Source of the DNA: Paenibacillus alba
GTDB lineage: Bacteria > Bacillota > Bacilli > Paenibacillales > NBRC-103111
Assembly: GCF_013204855.1 (NCBI RefSeq)
Contig: NZ_JABMKZ010000003.1
Location: forward strand, 248,001 to 312,000
DNA length: 64,000 nucleotides
Direction of reading: 5' to 3'
The notes below the pieces were generated by a model that made no database searches, was not told the origin of the DNA, and saw only the letters and a program-made list of their open reading frames with translations. Shown here piece after piece: positions 19,573-27,544 of the stretch (its first letter is position 1; each line of letters opens with the position of its first letter). A program made the translations under genes and the position numbers.

Positions 19573-19857
19573 ATGACTGCCTTGAATGAGTGGTTTGGTA
19601 ATCACATTTACATCACGTATCTATTAATCTTTATATTTATGTCTTATGTGTATAACAAGGTTTTCCGTACGCGAAAGCTCCCGGTCCTCAAAACAGCTCT
19701 CATCTATGTCTTGATGGCGCTAGGATCTGTGATGCTGCTAGGATTTCAACTGGTCGGCCTGCCGATTGTGCTTTGTTTGACGGTAGCGATTTCATTGATG
19801 TTTCTTGTGCGAATTCGTTACTTCATTGAGAAAAGAAGCGGGAATCGACCTACCTAA
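19573..19857 (+). CDS. ylaH: YlaH-family membrane protein
   Basis: The roughly 94-residue protein has three membrane helices with the pattern YVYNKVFRTRKLPVLKTALIY between the first two and a basic C terminus. Position directly after typA and size match YlaH of Bacillus. Starts at TTG 19546 and ATG 19552 are also in frame; ATG 19573 is preferred because GGAG lies 10 nt upstream. Function is unknown in the family. Confidence 0.8.
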   Translation: MTALNEWFGNHIYITYLLIFIFMSYVYNKVFRTRKLPVLKTALIYVLMALGSVMLLGFQLVGLPIVLCLTVAISLMFLVRIRYFIEKRSGNRPT

Positions 19858-19891
19858 ACGAACTTTTCTCTAAGGGAAGACGGGGGTACTC

Positions 19892-20329
19892 ATGACGCGA
19901 TACTGGTTAACGCCTATTCTGGGCTATTCGCCTCTGGTTTTAGGATCTGAACGGATCCATTGCACGCCGCTTGCCGACTTGGAAGCTTTTCGCCTTATTG
20001 CGAGTAGGAAGCATCCAAGGTTGCTGCCATTGTTCAAGTCTGGTCTGCTGCTAAGTGATGATGAAGACGTATGTGGTTCAGAGCTCGTAGAATTGGATTT
20101 ATCGGAGTTAGAGGACATTGTATTTAATGGAGATCCTTACCATCTCTCCCATTGCGCAGAGGCTTTTCTGGACCGTCTCCTTACGCGTCAGGAAACGTGG
20201 GAACTGGTTTCTTCCATTTCGGAAATCGATTGGGACGACCAAGACCACGATGTCAAGTGGAAACAACAATGGTTGCGCTGGCTGGAAGCTGGCTTCGACG
20301 TTATTATGCTCAGAGAGGATGGGTACTAA
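19892..20329 (+). CDS. hypothetical protein, acidic, 145 aa
   Basis: Not recognised. The protein is acidic and soluble-looking, without signal peptide or membrane helix, rich in Leu, Asp and Trp, with a C-terminal stretch of several tryptophans (WDDQDHDVKWKQQWLRWLE). The start follows a GGGGG ribosome site. It overlaps the next small gene by 11 bases, which suggests the two are co-translated. The pair occupies the place where ylaI lies in Bacillus, but there is no zinc-ribbon pattern, so it is not YlaI. Confidence 0.7.
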   Translation: MTRYWLTPILGYSPLVLGSERIHCTPLADLEAFRLIASRKHPRLLPLFKSGLLLSDDEDVCGSELVELDLSELEDIVFNGDPYHLSHCAEAFLDRLLTRQETWELVSSISEIDWDDQDHDVKWKQQWLRWLEAGFDVIMLREDGY

Positions 20330-20612
20330 TTTGAATCTTCAGGATACTTTTTTCAATTGGCTCCAAATGCACATCGTTCATCAAGCAAGGCCTGACGATG
20401 AAGCCGCCAAAGAGACATTGGACTTTTTCGCGCTTATTTTACGTGAAGATCACGGCGTTCAGCATCTCGAGCTTGTGGATGAAACCGATCGTCAGAAGAT
20501 TCACATCGCCTACGAGAAAGATGGCATTTCCAGCAAACAGAGCTTTGACCGGGAATCTGCGGAGAAGCTGTTGGATGATATTAATTCCAATCCGATATAC
20601 AATAATCAATAA
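20319..20612 (+). CDS. hypothetical protein, 97 aa
   Basis: Not recognised. Soluble-looking, mixed-charge protein with LDFFALILREDHGVQHLELV and KLLDDINSNP segments. ATG 20319 overlaps the end of the preceding gene; the upstream AGAGAGG is almost adjacent to it, so the in-frame TTG at 20331 is a real alternative. Its coupling to the preceding unknown gene suggests a shared role. The frame continues open further upstream inside that gene but without a plausible start. Confidence 0.6.
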   Translation: MGTNLNLQDTFFNWLQMHIVHQARPDDEAAKETLDFFALILREDHGVQHLELVDETDRQKIHIAYEKDGISSKQSFDRESAEKLLDDINSNPIYNNQ

Positions 20613-20730
20613 GGACAATTTGTTCATAACTTTTTGAATCAGACGTACAATAAGGTATATCTGGGTTAAAAAGGAGTGTTCACATGCGCCGAAAATAGAT
20701 ACATATGGGTGGAACGCTTGCCACCGGCTA

Positions 20731-20739
20731 TGCTATACT
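20731..20739 (+). promoter_or_regulatory. extended -10 promoter element before a small gene
   Basis: TGCTATACT fits an extended -10 (TGN plus TATACT). No good -35 stands at 17 nt. It lies about 50 bases before the 47-aa frame at 20789. Confidence 0.45.
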
Positions 20740-20788
20740 GTAAGTGTAAGGATCGTTTTCAACCACCTTAGTAGGAGGCGCAGACGAT

Positions 20789-20932
20789 ATGGCTGAACAC
20801 ATCCCAGCTTTGCCGGAGCAAATGATTGAGCGCGCCCACATGATCATTAAACCTGAATATGAGAAAACTTGCACGAGCCGAGTAATGGTAAACATGCCCG
20901 GCCAAGTTTTTGTTGCGATAAAAAAAGCCTAG
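20789..20932 (+). CDS. small protein of 47 aa, unknown
   Basis: This short frame has all the marks of a gene: an extended -10 upstream, GGAGG (20774-20778) 10 nt before ATG, a balanced composition starting MAEHIPALPEQMIERAHMII and ending QVFVAIKKA, and a terminator that begins at its stop codon. No membrane helix is evident. I do not recognise a family. It is monocistronic and convergent with the ylaJ-like gene. Confidence 0.6.
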   Translation: MAEHIPALPEQMIERAHMIIKPEYEKTCTSRVMVNMPGQVFVAIKKA

Positions 20933-20959
20933 ATCTGCGCTCTTGCAGTTAGGCTTTTT
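20922..20959. terminator. bidirectional terminator between small gene and ylaJ
   Basis: A 10-bp stem of AAAAAGCCTA with TAGGCTTTTT (20922-20931 with 20950-20959), with a CTGC/GCAG inner pairing. The A-run and T-run let it work on both strands. It includes the stop codon of the small gene and lies 17 bases past the ylaJ stop. Confidence 0.85.
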
Positions 20960-20975
20960 GTTATCTTTCCGCGAA

Positions 20976-21521
20976 TTACGGGTTAGGATTTCCTGCTGGA
21001 TTCGCGTTATTGGGTCCTTGATTATTCGATGGATTGCGAATATCACGAGGCAGCTGTGGCATCACACGGCCCATGATATCAGCCATTTGTTCAGCAAACC
21101 CGGTAATCGGCCTGCCAGCTTGGATGTTGTCCCGGATGTTGCGCAGCCGTTGATCCAAATCCATATCGGCTGTTACGATGGCATTCACGCCGTAAGGATC
21201 TTTCTTGAGCGCTTCGGCTACGGAGTATTTGACCGTACCGACTTTGGCGCGATCCAGTTCCTTATTAATGTTAATGCCAACGACAGCGGTATTGCCGAAG
21301 ACAACGCAATGCGCGCTCTCAACCTGCGGGATGCTGGTGGCTAACTGCTCCAACCGCTGTGCAACAGCTTTTGAATCTTTTATCTCGAGCTTTTGCGGGG
21401 CAATTTGTTGAACTTTAACTTGTCTTTGATTTGTATCTTGAGAGGGGGCACCACTTTTCGGCGCTTGACTACATCCAGCCGCGAGGGCCAGTACCAACGA
21501 GCATACGTACAATAGTCTCAC
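20976..21521 (-). CDS. ylaJ: YhcN/YlaJ-family sporulation lipoprotein
   Basis: The 181-residue lipoprotein has a short signal peptide ending in the lipobox LAAGC, a Gln/Ser-rich linker and the YhcN/YlaJ domain (VVFGNTAVVGININKEL, then ADMDLDQRLRNI). I chose GTG 21521 because AAAGGA stands 9 nt before it and the shorter N terminus is a normal lipoprotein signal; the frame continues to TTG 21542. Family members are spore membrane lipoproteins made late in sporulation; YlaJ has been linked to germination. It is divergent from phoH, as neighbours ylaJ-ylaK are adjacent in Bacillus. The tail is Asn/Pro-rich. Confidence 0.88.
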   Translation of the reverse strand: MRLLYVCSLVLALAAGCSQAPKSGAPSQDTNQRQVKVQQIAPQKLEIKDSKAVAQRLEQLATSIPQVESAHCVVFGNTAVVGININKELDRAKVGTVKYSVAEALKKDPYGVNAIVTADMDLDQRLRNIRDNIQAGRPITGFAEQMADIMGRVMPQLPRDIRNPSNNQGPNNANPAGNPNP

Positions 21522-21634
21522 TAGAATCGATCCTTTCCTCAAATCTCGCGTTTAGTTTGTCCTGCACAGCTAGGTTGTATGTATCATCAAATATAACCAA
21601 TGATCTAACGCCAAATCTGGGAGGGGACACACCA

Positions 21635-22966
21635 ATGAAAAAAATTTACGTGTTAGATACCAATGTACTGCTTCAGGACCCTAATGCTTTATTCGCATTC
21701 GAAGATAATGAAGTAGTCATACCCGCCGTGGTGTTGGAGGAAATCGATTCGAAGAAACGAAATGCGGAAGAAATTGGCCGTAATGCACGGCATGTCTCTA
21801 GATTGCTGGATGGCCTCAGAACCAAAGGCAACTTATCAGACGGTATCACACTAGAGCATGGCGGCAGCATTAAAGTGGAGCTCAATCATCGCAGCTTTGC
21901 GAAGCTGCAAGATACATTTGCTGAATTAACGAACGATAACCGAATTCTAGCGGTCGCGCTCAACTACCATTTGGAAGAGCAGGAGAATGAGCTTCCGAGA
22001 CCGGTCGTGATCGTAAGTAAAGATACATTAGTTCGTATTAAGGCAGATGTGCTAGGTATCCCTGCCCAGGATTATTTAACGGATCGCATTGTCGCACAAA
22101 CGGATATGTATACGGGATATATCACCCTTTTTGTACATCCTTCTGTGATTGATGAATTTTATTCGTACCGCTTCTTGACGGTAAGCTCTCTTAATCTCAG
22201 CTATATGCTGCATCCGAATGAGTTTGTCATTTTGCGGGATGAGCTTGGGTCTTCCAAATCAGCCTTGCTGAAAGTGACGACAGACGCCAAAAAACTGGAA
22301 CCGCTCTTTATGAGCAATGATCCCATCTGGGGAATTGCCGCGCGGAATGCGCAGCAACGCATGGCTCTTGAGCTCCTGCTCAATGACGATATCCCGCTCG
22401 TCACCCTGACTGGGAAAGCGGGTACAGGCAAGACCCTGCTGACGTTGGCTGCTGGACTTATGAAGATTGAGGATGACCGTAAATACAAGAAGCTGTTAAT
22501 TGCTCGGCCTGTTGTGCCAATGGGCAAAGATATTGGTTATCTGCCTGGTGAAAAAGATGAAAAGCTGCGTCCGTGGATGCAGCCGATCTATGATAATTTG
22601 GAATATTTGTTCGACACGAAAAAGCCTGGAGACATTGAAAAAATACTCGCTGGACTCGGCAGTATTCAAGTAGAAGCACTTACGTACATTCGTGGACGTT
22701 CGATCCCCGGGCAATTCATCATTATTGATGAAGCTCAGAACTTATCGAAGCATGAAGTGAAAACAATTGTTTCTCGTGTAGGGGAAGGTAGTAAAATCGT
22801 TCTGCTCGGCGACCCCGACCAAATTGATCATCCTTATCTGGATGCATCCAGCAATGGTCTGACTTATGTGGTCGAAAGGTTCAAACAAGAAGGAATCAGC
22901 GGACATATTACGCTTGAGCGTGGCGAGCGTTCGCATTTGGCTCAGCTTGCGGCAGATTTGCTCTAA
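21635..22966 (+). CDS. ylaK: PhoH-family ATPase with N-terminal PIN domain
   Basis: The 443-residue protein combines a PIN RNase-like domain (YVLDTNVLLQDP, about residues 1-150, with conserved acidic residues) and a PhoH ATPase domain with GKAGTGKT (260-267) and FIIIDEAQN. Such PhoH2-type fusions act as RNA helicase/nuclease pairs in other bacteria; activity here is inferred. ATG 21635 follows GGGAGGGG at 8 nt; the frame is open upstream but lacks a start signal. A tandem hairpin repeat and a terminator follow it. Position next to ylaJ supports the name ylaK. Confidence 0.92.
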   Translation: MKKIYVLDTNVLLQDPNALFAFEDNEVVIPAVVLEEIDSKKRNAEEIGRNARHVSRLLDGLRTKGNLSDGITLEHGGSIKVELNHRSFAKLQDTFAELTNDNRILAVALNYHLEEQENELPRPVVIVSKDTLVRIKADVLGIPAQDYLTDRIVAQTDMYTGYITLFVHPSVIDEFYSYRFLTVSSLNLSYMLHPNEFVILRDELGSSKSALLKVTTDAKKLEPLFMSNDPIWGIAARNAQQRMALELLLNDDIPLVTLTGKAGTGKTLLTLAAGLMKIEDDRKYKKLLIARPVVPMGKDIGYLPGEKDEKLRPWMQPIYDNLEYLFDTKKPGDIEKILAGLGSIQVEALTYIRGRSIPGQFIIIDEAQNLSKHEVKTIVSRVGEGSKIVLLGDPDQIDHPYLDASSNGLTYVVERFKQEGISGHITLERGERSHLAQLAADLL

Positions 22967-22985
22967 AACATGCAAAAGCTTCACA

Positions 22986-23185
22986 CGAACCCGCTCCGAG
23001 CCTGCCGAAAAGGCAGTCTCAGCAGGGGAAAAGCGTCGAACCCGCTCCGAGCCTGCCGAAAAGGCCGTCTCAACCTCGGAGAAGGCTACCAGCCAGCAAA
23101 AGTAAACTGAGCCAGCCAAAAAGGCCGGCTCAGCAGGGAAGAAGCATCGAACCCGCTCCGAGCCTGCCGAAAAGGCCGTCTCAAC
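22986..23185. repeat. four tandem hairpin repeats (RSEPAEKA-type intergenic repeat)
   Basis: Three near-identical copies of CGAACCCGCTCCGAGCCTGC plus GAAAA plus GGC(A/C)GTCTC begin at 22986, 23037 and 23148, and a diverged copy with a perfectly matched outer stem spans 23107-23133. Each folds as a hairpin of about 9-11 bp with an A-rich loop. Read in one plus frame the copies encode RSEPAEKAVS units, but no start or stop organisation supports a gene. It resembles an interspersed intergenic repeat family rather than coding sequence. Confidence 0.75.
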
Positions 23186-23200
23186 CTAAAGAAAACCATA

Positions 23201-23250
23201 ACAAACAGGCGGATATTCATCATTGGATGGATATTCGCCTGTTTGTGTTT
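23201..23250 (+). terminator. terminator after phoH and repeat tract
   Basis: An 11-bp stem ACAAACAGGCG with CGCCTGTTTGT (23201-23211 with 23236-23246) ends in GTGTTTT. It lies between two convergent genes. Confidence 0.75.
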
Positions 23251-23283
23251 TAGTGTATCTATTTTTGTATATTTCACACGATG

Positions 23284-23775
23284 TTAAGCAAGGATCTCGA
23301 TACGGCAGCGATACGCTTTGGCAATGCCTTTCATCAGCTCTTCCAGCTGACGATCGACTACGAATACTTCGCGGTCTTGGCTGTCCTTGTATAAGGCAAG
23401 AAGATGCTCCTCAATTTGAAGAGCGGCTTGGTCAACCTCAGCTTGTGGACTATCCGTTGTGAAGCGGAAAGATACGACTAGTTTATCATACAAATAGTTA
23501 TTCTCTATGCGGCTTGTGAACCCGTAATCACTGAAGAGGTCCGTTAATTCGGCGTTATTTGGCAGTAGTCGCAGGGCCATGGGATCTGTTTCGATGTTCA
23601 ATTCCGCCATAACCGTTAAGGCCGCTAACTTCTGTGCTTCCTGGCTAAAAATAAGCATTTCTTTGTCGCGGTCGAATACGTCAGCTTTACCTGCGAGTGC
23701 TTTGTCAATCTGTGCAAACAATCCGGGGAGTTTATCATCCGGCAGGTCCATTAATAGACCGATTTTGGGTTCCAT
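23284..23775 (-). CDS. hypothetical protein, 163 aa (position of YlaL)
   Basis: Soluble, acidic protein starting MEPKIGLLMDLPDDKLPGLF, without signal peptide or membrane segment. GAGG stands 7 nt before the ATG. Position after phoH and a length close to 160 residues match ylaL of Bacillus, which is itself uncharacterised, but the orientation is convergent here and I do not recognise sequence motifs, so I leave the symbol empty. Confidence 0.7.
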   Translation of the reverse strand: MEPKIGLLMDLPDDKLPGLFAQIDKALAGKADVFDRDKEMLIFSQEAQKLAALTVMAELNIETDPMALRLLPNNAELTDLFSDYGFTSRIENNYLYDKLVVSFRFTTDSPQAEVDQAALQIEEHLLALYKDSQDREVFVVDRQLEELMKGIAKAYRCRIEILA

Positions 23776-23811
23776 GGGTATTCCTCACTTTGGTTAGTTG
23801 TCCATGCTAGT

Positions 23812-24906
23812 TTACAAGGATAATTTAAGTTTCACAACTGCGACGCCATTTTTGGTTTCGACGCTAACCACATCAAGGTAACTGACCATTTTTTTGGGGA
23901 CAAAGCCAAGTTGAAATTCTTTGGTGAAATCCTCAATTGTCGTGTCAGGAAGCTGGAAACCGTTGAATTCAAGTTTATTGACGACGAAACGGACTTCATT
24001 CATATCTGGATTTTCTTTTAAAACAAACTTTCCTTCTAAGGATGCTTCGATTTGATCTTTTTTACCTTTGGCAATAATGTGTCCATCGGAAAAAGTGAAA
24101 TTCAAGTTTTGCAGCAGGTTATCTTTTTCGTGAATGTATGAATTGAAATCGGTGTCGCTGATGCTGATAACCGGATTTTTAATGGAAGACAGGTCCATGA
24201 ATTTATTTTCTTTGGTGACGTATTGTGGAAGCTCGCGAAAGGCTATAGCCAAGCTGGTTAGATATTCTCTAAATAAAGGCACGCCTTCTTGTTTCCACTG
24301 CTCATTTAAATTTTTAATCTGATTTTGGATGACTTGCGCTTGCGCGCTGACGGCCAATTGTTTGTCCAACTCCGCTTGAAGGGTGACGAGACGTTCCCGC
24401 TGAAGAAGGAATTTCTCTTTGGTCGCCTGAAGCTCGGTTCGCGATGATTCTAGCTCTGTTTTTAGGCTTTTTAACTGGTTGAACGAATCGGTGAAAGCCG
24501 AAAGAGCGCGGTGATCGTTCGTGATAATCATTTGCAAATATTCAAACATGCGGAGTGCGTCTGAGAAGGATTTTACGCTAAACAGCAGCATCCAGATTGA
24601 ATCCCGATCGCCTGTATAGTAAGCCCTCATCACTTTGCCGGCATGCTTCCGTGTACTGTCGACCTGGTTAGTCTGCTTAACGATATTTTGTTCATTTTGC
24701 CCGATTTGAACGACGATTTTGGCATCCTGCTCATTTAATCGGCTAACCTCTTTGTCAATTTCAAAAATGGTTAGTCCTTTCTGTACGAGCTCCTTAGCTT
24801 CATCGGAAGCGGAAGGCGGTTCTTCCGCAAAGACGGGATAGAAAGGCAGCGTGAATGGTGTGAATAAGAGTAAGGACAATAGTAAAAGTACAAATTTATA
24901 TTTCAT
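23812..24906 (-). CDS. secreted coiled-coil protein
   Basis: The 364-residue protein has a Sec signal peptide (hydrophobic core about residues 5-25, cleavage near VFA-EE), an N-terminal coiled coil (about 50-210) with the RKHAGKVMRAYYTGDRDSIW and LLFSVKSFSDAL pattern of the CwlO/EnvC/PcsB-type coiled coil, and a C-terminal beta domain. The NlpC/P60, CHAP or M23 hydrolase domain usual in those proteins is absent. It may be a regulator or adaptor of a cell wall hydrolase; that is inference. GGGGGAG precedes the ATG by 10 nt. Confidence 0.75.
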   Translation of the reverse strand: MKYKFVLLLLSLLLFTPFTLPFYPVFAEEPPSASDEAKELVQKGLTIFEIDKEVSRLNEQDAKIVVQIGQNEQNIVKQTNQVDSTRKHAGKVMRAYYTGDRDSIWMLLFSVKSFSDALRMFEYLQMIITNDHRALSAFTDSFNQLKSLKTELESSRTELQATKEKFLLQRERLVTLQAELDKQLAVSAQAQVIQNQIKNLNEQWKQEGVPLFREYLTSLAIAFRELPQYVTKENKFMDLSSIKNPVISISDTDFNSYIHEKDNLLQNLNFTFSDGHIIAKGKKDQIEASLEGKFVLKENPDMNEVRFVVNKLEFNGFQLPDTTIEDFTKEFQLGFVPKKMVSYLDVVSVETKNGVAVVKLKLSL

Positions 24907-24960
24907 CGAACGAATTCTCCCCCTATGAACAGATTATCATATTTCTATTAAATGAAGCAC

Positions 24961-24996
24961 AAAAAAATACTTACCTCTGGGGAAGAGGCAAGTATT
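24961..24996 (-). terminator. terminator after lipoprotein gene
   Basis: On the minus strand a 13-bp stem (24996-24984 with 24978-24966, one mismatch) with a 5-nt loop is followed by seven T residues. Confidence 0.9.
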
Positions 24997-25006
24997 GGGC
25001 TTACTT

Positions 25007-25972
25007 CTATTTCTTAGCTGGTGCAATAAGTTTGAGAATTTCGTTGAAATTTTTCACGTTTTTAGGTACTTCTCTCGTCAATGGGGAAGCTTGGTTGATA
25101 GCATCGTAGGTTTGATGAAGAACAATATGATTGTCCTGTGCCTTGCCATCTGTCGTCAGTGAGAAGGTGATATCAACGGTTTGATCACGAATAAAGCCTT
25201 TATCGTCAATAGCGACTACTAATTTGCTTGGCGCTTTAAGCTGAATGCCGTTAAGTTGTGTCTTTTTGAATTCATCGGCTTGAGCGGCTGTCAGCAAACC
25301 GTTATTTTGCAAAGTACCGATAAACTCGGGCAGCTTGGCTTGCAGTGCGGTATTGACCTCTTTTTCGTTTTTGCTGGTAAGCTCCACGCTAATGGATTTG
25401 GCGGAAGAGCCATCTTTCAGCTTGACGGGTTCTTTGGCTTCTTTGTACCATTTGGCGTCAATCCCGCTAAATACAAGATTGCCAAGCGTGGTAGACAACT
25501 GAGACGTATTTTTCAAAGTATCCAAGGAAAGTGGGCTTTTGCCTGCTTGGCTTATTTGCTGCATATCAATCGCATAGAACTCATCAGCAGTCTTATTTAA
25601 TGCTGGCATATTAAAATACAATTTGCTATCTTTAATGAGAATTGGTATTTCAAAAGGCGATGTAGATCCCTTGGGCGTAATTTTTAAGTCCGTTTGGAAT
25701 TGCAGCGGCTCCAGGTTGCTAATTCCTTTCCAATCGATCGTGCTTTCTTTGAACAATGACAGCAGGCCATTCGTTAAAGGGTTGGAAGATTTCATCAGGC
25801 CATCGCTAATGGATAACGTGGTACCCCCTTCAAACGTATAAGAGGTCATTTCTTTTTGCTTGCTCAGAGATTGCTCCAAGGCTTCTTTCACTTTTGTGTT
25901 GTCAGTACAAGCTGTGAGCGATATGAGGCTGATCGCTGTTACTGCTGTTAAGGTGATCCACTTCTTTGACAT
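25007..25972 (-). CDS. lipoprotein, unknown, 321 aa
   Basis: Signal peptide with lipobox LTAC, then a region rich in Thr, Ser and Lys (KEALEQSLSKQKEMTSYTFEGG), like LolA/LppX-type beta-barrel lipoproteins of the DUF6612 kind seen in Bacillales. It is a monocistronic unit with a promoter at 26006-26034 and a strong terminator. The function is unknown. It may bind lipids or sense envelope state, but no motif proves this. Confidence 0.75.
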   Translation of the reverse strand: MSKKWITLTAVTAISLISLTACTDNTKVKEALEQSLSKQKEMTSYTFEGGTTLSISDGLMKSSNPLTNGLLSLFKESTIDWKGISNLEPLQFQTDLKITPKGSTSPFEIPILIKDSKLYFNMPALNKTADEFYAIDMQQISQAGKSPLSLDTLKNTSQLSTTLGNLVFSGIDAKWYKEAKEPVKLKDGSSAKSISVELTSKNEKEVNTALQAKLPEFIGTLQNNGLLTAAQADEFKKTQLNGIQLKAPSKLVVAIDDKGFIRDQTVDITFSLTTDGKAQDNHIVLHQTYDAINQASPLTREVPKNVKNFNEILKLIAPAKK

Positions 25973-26005
25973 GCTAATCTGTCTCTCCTTCCATAATCCT
26001 ACTTT

Positions 26006-26034
26006 ATTATAATGGTTTCCTATAGGTTTGTCTG
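26006..26034 (-). promoter_or_regulatory. promoter of the 25007-25972 lipoprotein
   Basis: On the minus strand CAGACA, a 17-nt spacer and TATAAT, about 35 nt before the ATG. Confidence 0.55.
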
Positions 26035-26059
26035 TAAGTAAACAATTGGAGGGCTCCTA

Positions 26060-27190
26060 TTGAATTTGAAAAATCAGCTTGGACACCCGGATGTGGTGAA
26101 GGCTTTGCTCGCTGCTATCCATTCAGACGGCAGCGGAGCTGTCTCATTTCGCGATTATATGGATATCTGTCTCTATAACGAGCCTCATGGTTATTATCGG
26201 AATGAAAATCCGAAGATTGGCAAGCAAGGCGACTTCTATACAAGCTCCTCGATCGGCTCTGTCATGGGTGAAATGATCGCAGCATGCATTTGCAAGGAGC
26301 TGCCTGCGGATTATTCTGAGCATGAAGCCATTCACGTTGTGGAATGGGGGGGAGGGGCTGGGCGCTTAGCTCTACACCTTTTGGATGAATTGAAAAGAAC
26401 GACTCCGGCTGTATATGAGCGGATAACCTACACGATTATTGAATCGAGTGCTTATCATCGAGACCTGCAGCGCGCGGCGCTTCAAGCGCATTCCTCGAAG
26501 CTTAGATTTACCGATGCAGCAGAGTGGCTTGGAGAAGAACCGCAAGAGAATGTCTATGTAGTTGCAAATGAACTCCTGGATGCCTTTCCTATCCATCGAA
26601 TTCGTTGCAAGGATTCCGCTTTTCAGGAGTCCTATGTAAGCTGGCATGAAACAGAGCAGGTTTTCCAAGAAATTTGGCGTCCATTGCAATCAGAACATAT
26701 AGTAGACTATCTAACTCATATCGAAGTTCAATGGCTGGACGGACAAATTGGTGAGATTAATCTTGCTGCGGATCGTTGGATAGCAAATATGGGTCAACGT
26801 ATGGCGAGTGGTTGCTGCATTGTGATTGATTATGGAGACTTAGATACTGAGCTTTACGCAGCTCACCGCTTCCAAGGATCATTGATGTGCTATCGCCAGC
26901 ATCAAGCGCATGACAATCCATGGATTCATCAAGGGGAGCAGGATATGACCGCTCATGTGAATTTTAGTGCTTGTGAACGGGCCGCGCGGAAGCAGGGATT
27001 TGCGCCCGTTGCAATTCAGACACAGCGTGAGTTTTTGGTGGAGCAAGGGATTCTGCAGAAGCTGCAGGACCATTTTGATCCGAATCCGTTCAGTGACGTC
27101 TCCAAACGAAATCGTGCCATTAGGCAGCTTTTGTTAAGCGATCAGATGAGCGAGCTGTTCAAAGTGCTTATAGCCATGAAAAAAAGGTGA
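26060..27190 (+). CDS. MidA-family class I SAM-dependent methyltransferase
   Basis: The 376-residue protein belongs to the DUF185/MidA group (NDUFAF7 relatives, protein-arginine methyltransferases in eukaryotes). The SAM site is VVEWGGGAGRLALHLL, and the conserved NELLDAFPIHRI motif follows. The start is TTG 26060 with TTGGAGGG upstream. The bacterial target is not known. Its stop codon (27188-27190) lies inside the left arm of its terminator. Confidence 0.85.
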   Translation: MNLKNQLGHPDVVKALLAAIHSDGSGAVSFRDYMDICLYNEPHGYYRNENPKIGKQGDFYTSSSIGSVMGEMIAACICKELPADYSEHEAIHVVEWGGGAGRLALHLLDELKRTTPAVYERITYTIIESSAYHRDLQRAALQAHSSKLRFTDAAEWLGEEPQENVYVVANELLDAFPIHRIRCKDSAFQESYVSWHETEQVFQEIWRPLQSEHIVDYLTHIEVQWLDGQIGEINLAADRWIANMGQRMASGCCIVIDYGDLDTELYAAHRFQGSLMCYRQHQAHDNPWIHQGEQDMTAHVNFSACERAARKQGFAPVAIQTQREFLVEQGILQKLQDHFDPNPFSDVSKRNRAIRQLLLSDQMSELFKVLIAMKKR

Positions 27191-27213
27191 TCCGCAAGGC
27201 GGGTCACCTTTTT
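27181..27213 (+). terminator. terminator overlapping the methyltransferase stop codon
   Basis: AAAAAGGTGA...TCACCTTTTT outer arms (27181-27190 with 27204-27213) and inner CCGC/GCGG. The arms allow function in both directions, so it may also serve the convergent DUF2626 gene. Confidence 0.85.
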
Positions 27214-27236
27214 GCTTGTTGTTAAGGTAGTGGAAA

Positions 27237-27467
27237 TTAGATTGACATTTTGAAAAATGACCAGTACGTAAATCCGCTGAAGGAAATAATCATATATCCC
27301 CAGAACAACAATATGTAGGTACGTTCTGACAAGCGCATATAGCCTAGAATAACGAATACGGCTGTTTGAAAAAAGAAAATTAGAGACATAGGTATCATAT
27401 CGCCTGCTAAGCTCATCAGCGCGATAACAAGTGTCCAAAAACCTAGAACCCGAAACATGCGATCCAT
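27237..27467 (-). CDS. DUF2626 family small membrane protein (YqgY-like)
   Basis: The 76-residue protein starts MDRMFRVLGFWT and has three membrane helices with the RLSERTYILLFWGYM segment, matching the DUF2626/YqgY family of Bacillales. ATG 27467 is preferred, 10 nt after GAGGGGGA; a GTG at 27494 is in frame. It has its own sigma-A promoter. Function unknown. Confidence 0.8.
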   Translation of the reverse strand: MDRMFRVLGFWTLVIALMSLAGDMIPMSLIFFFQTAVFVILGYMRLSERTYILLFWGYMIISFSGFTYWSFFKMSI

Positions 27468-27515
27468 TCTCGTTACATCCCCCTCTCGTACCACGTTGCA
27501 CTTTAACTACAACAC

Positions 27516-27544
27516 ATTATACCTTTTGAACTGAACCGTGTAAA
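27516..27544 (-). promoter_or_regulatory. sigma-A promoter of the DUF2626 gene
   Basis: On the minus strand TTTACA (27544-27539), a 17-nt spacer and TATAAT (27521-27516). Confidence 0.75.
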
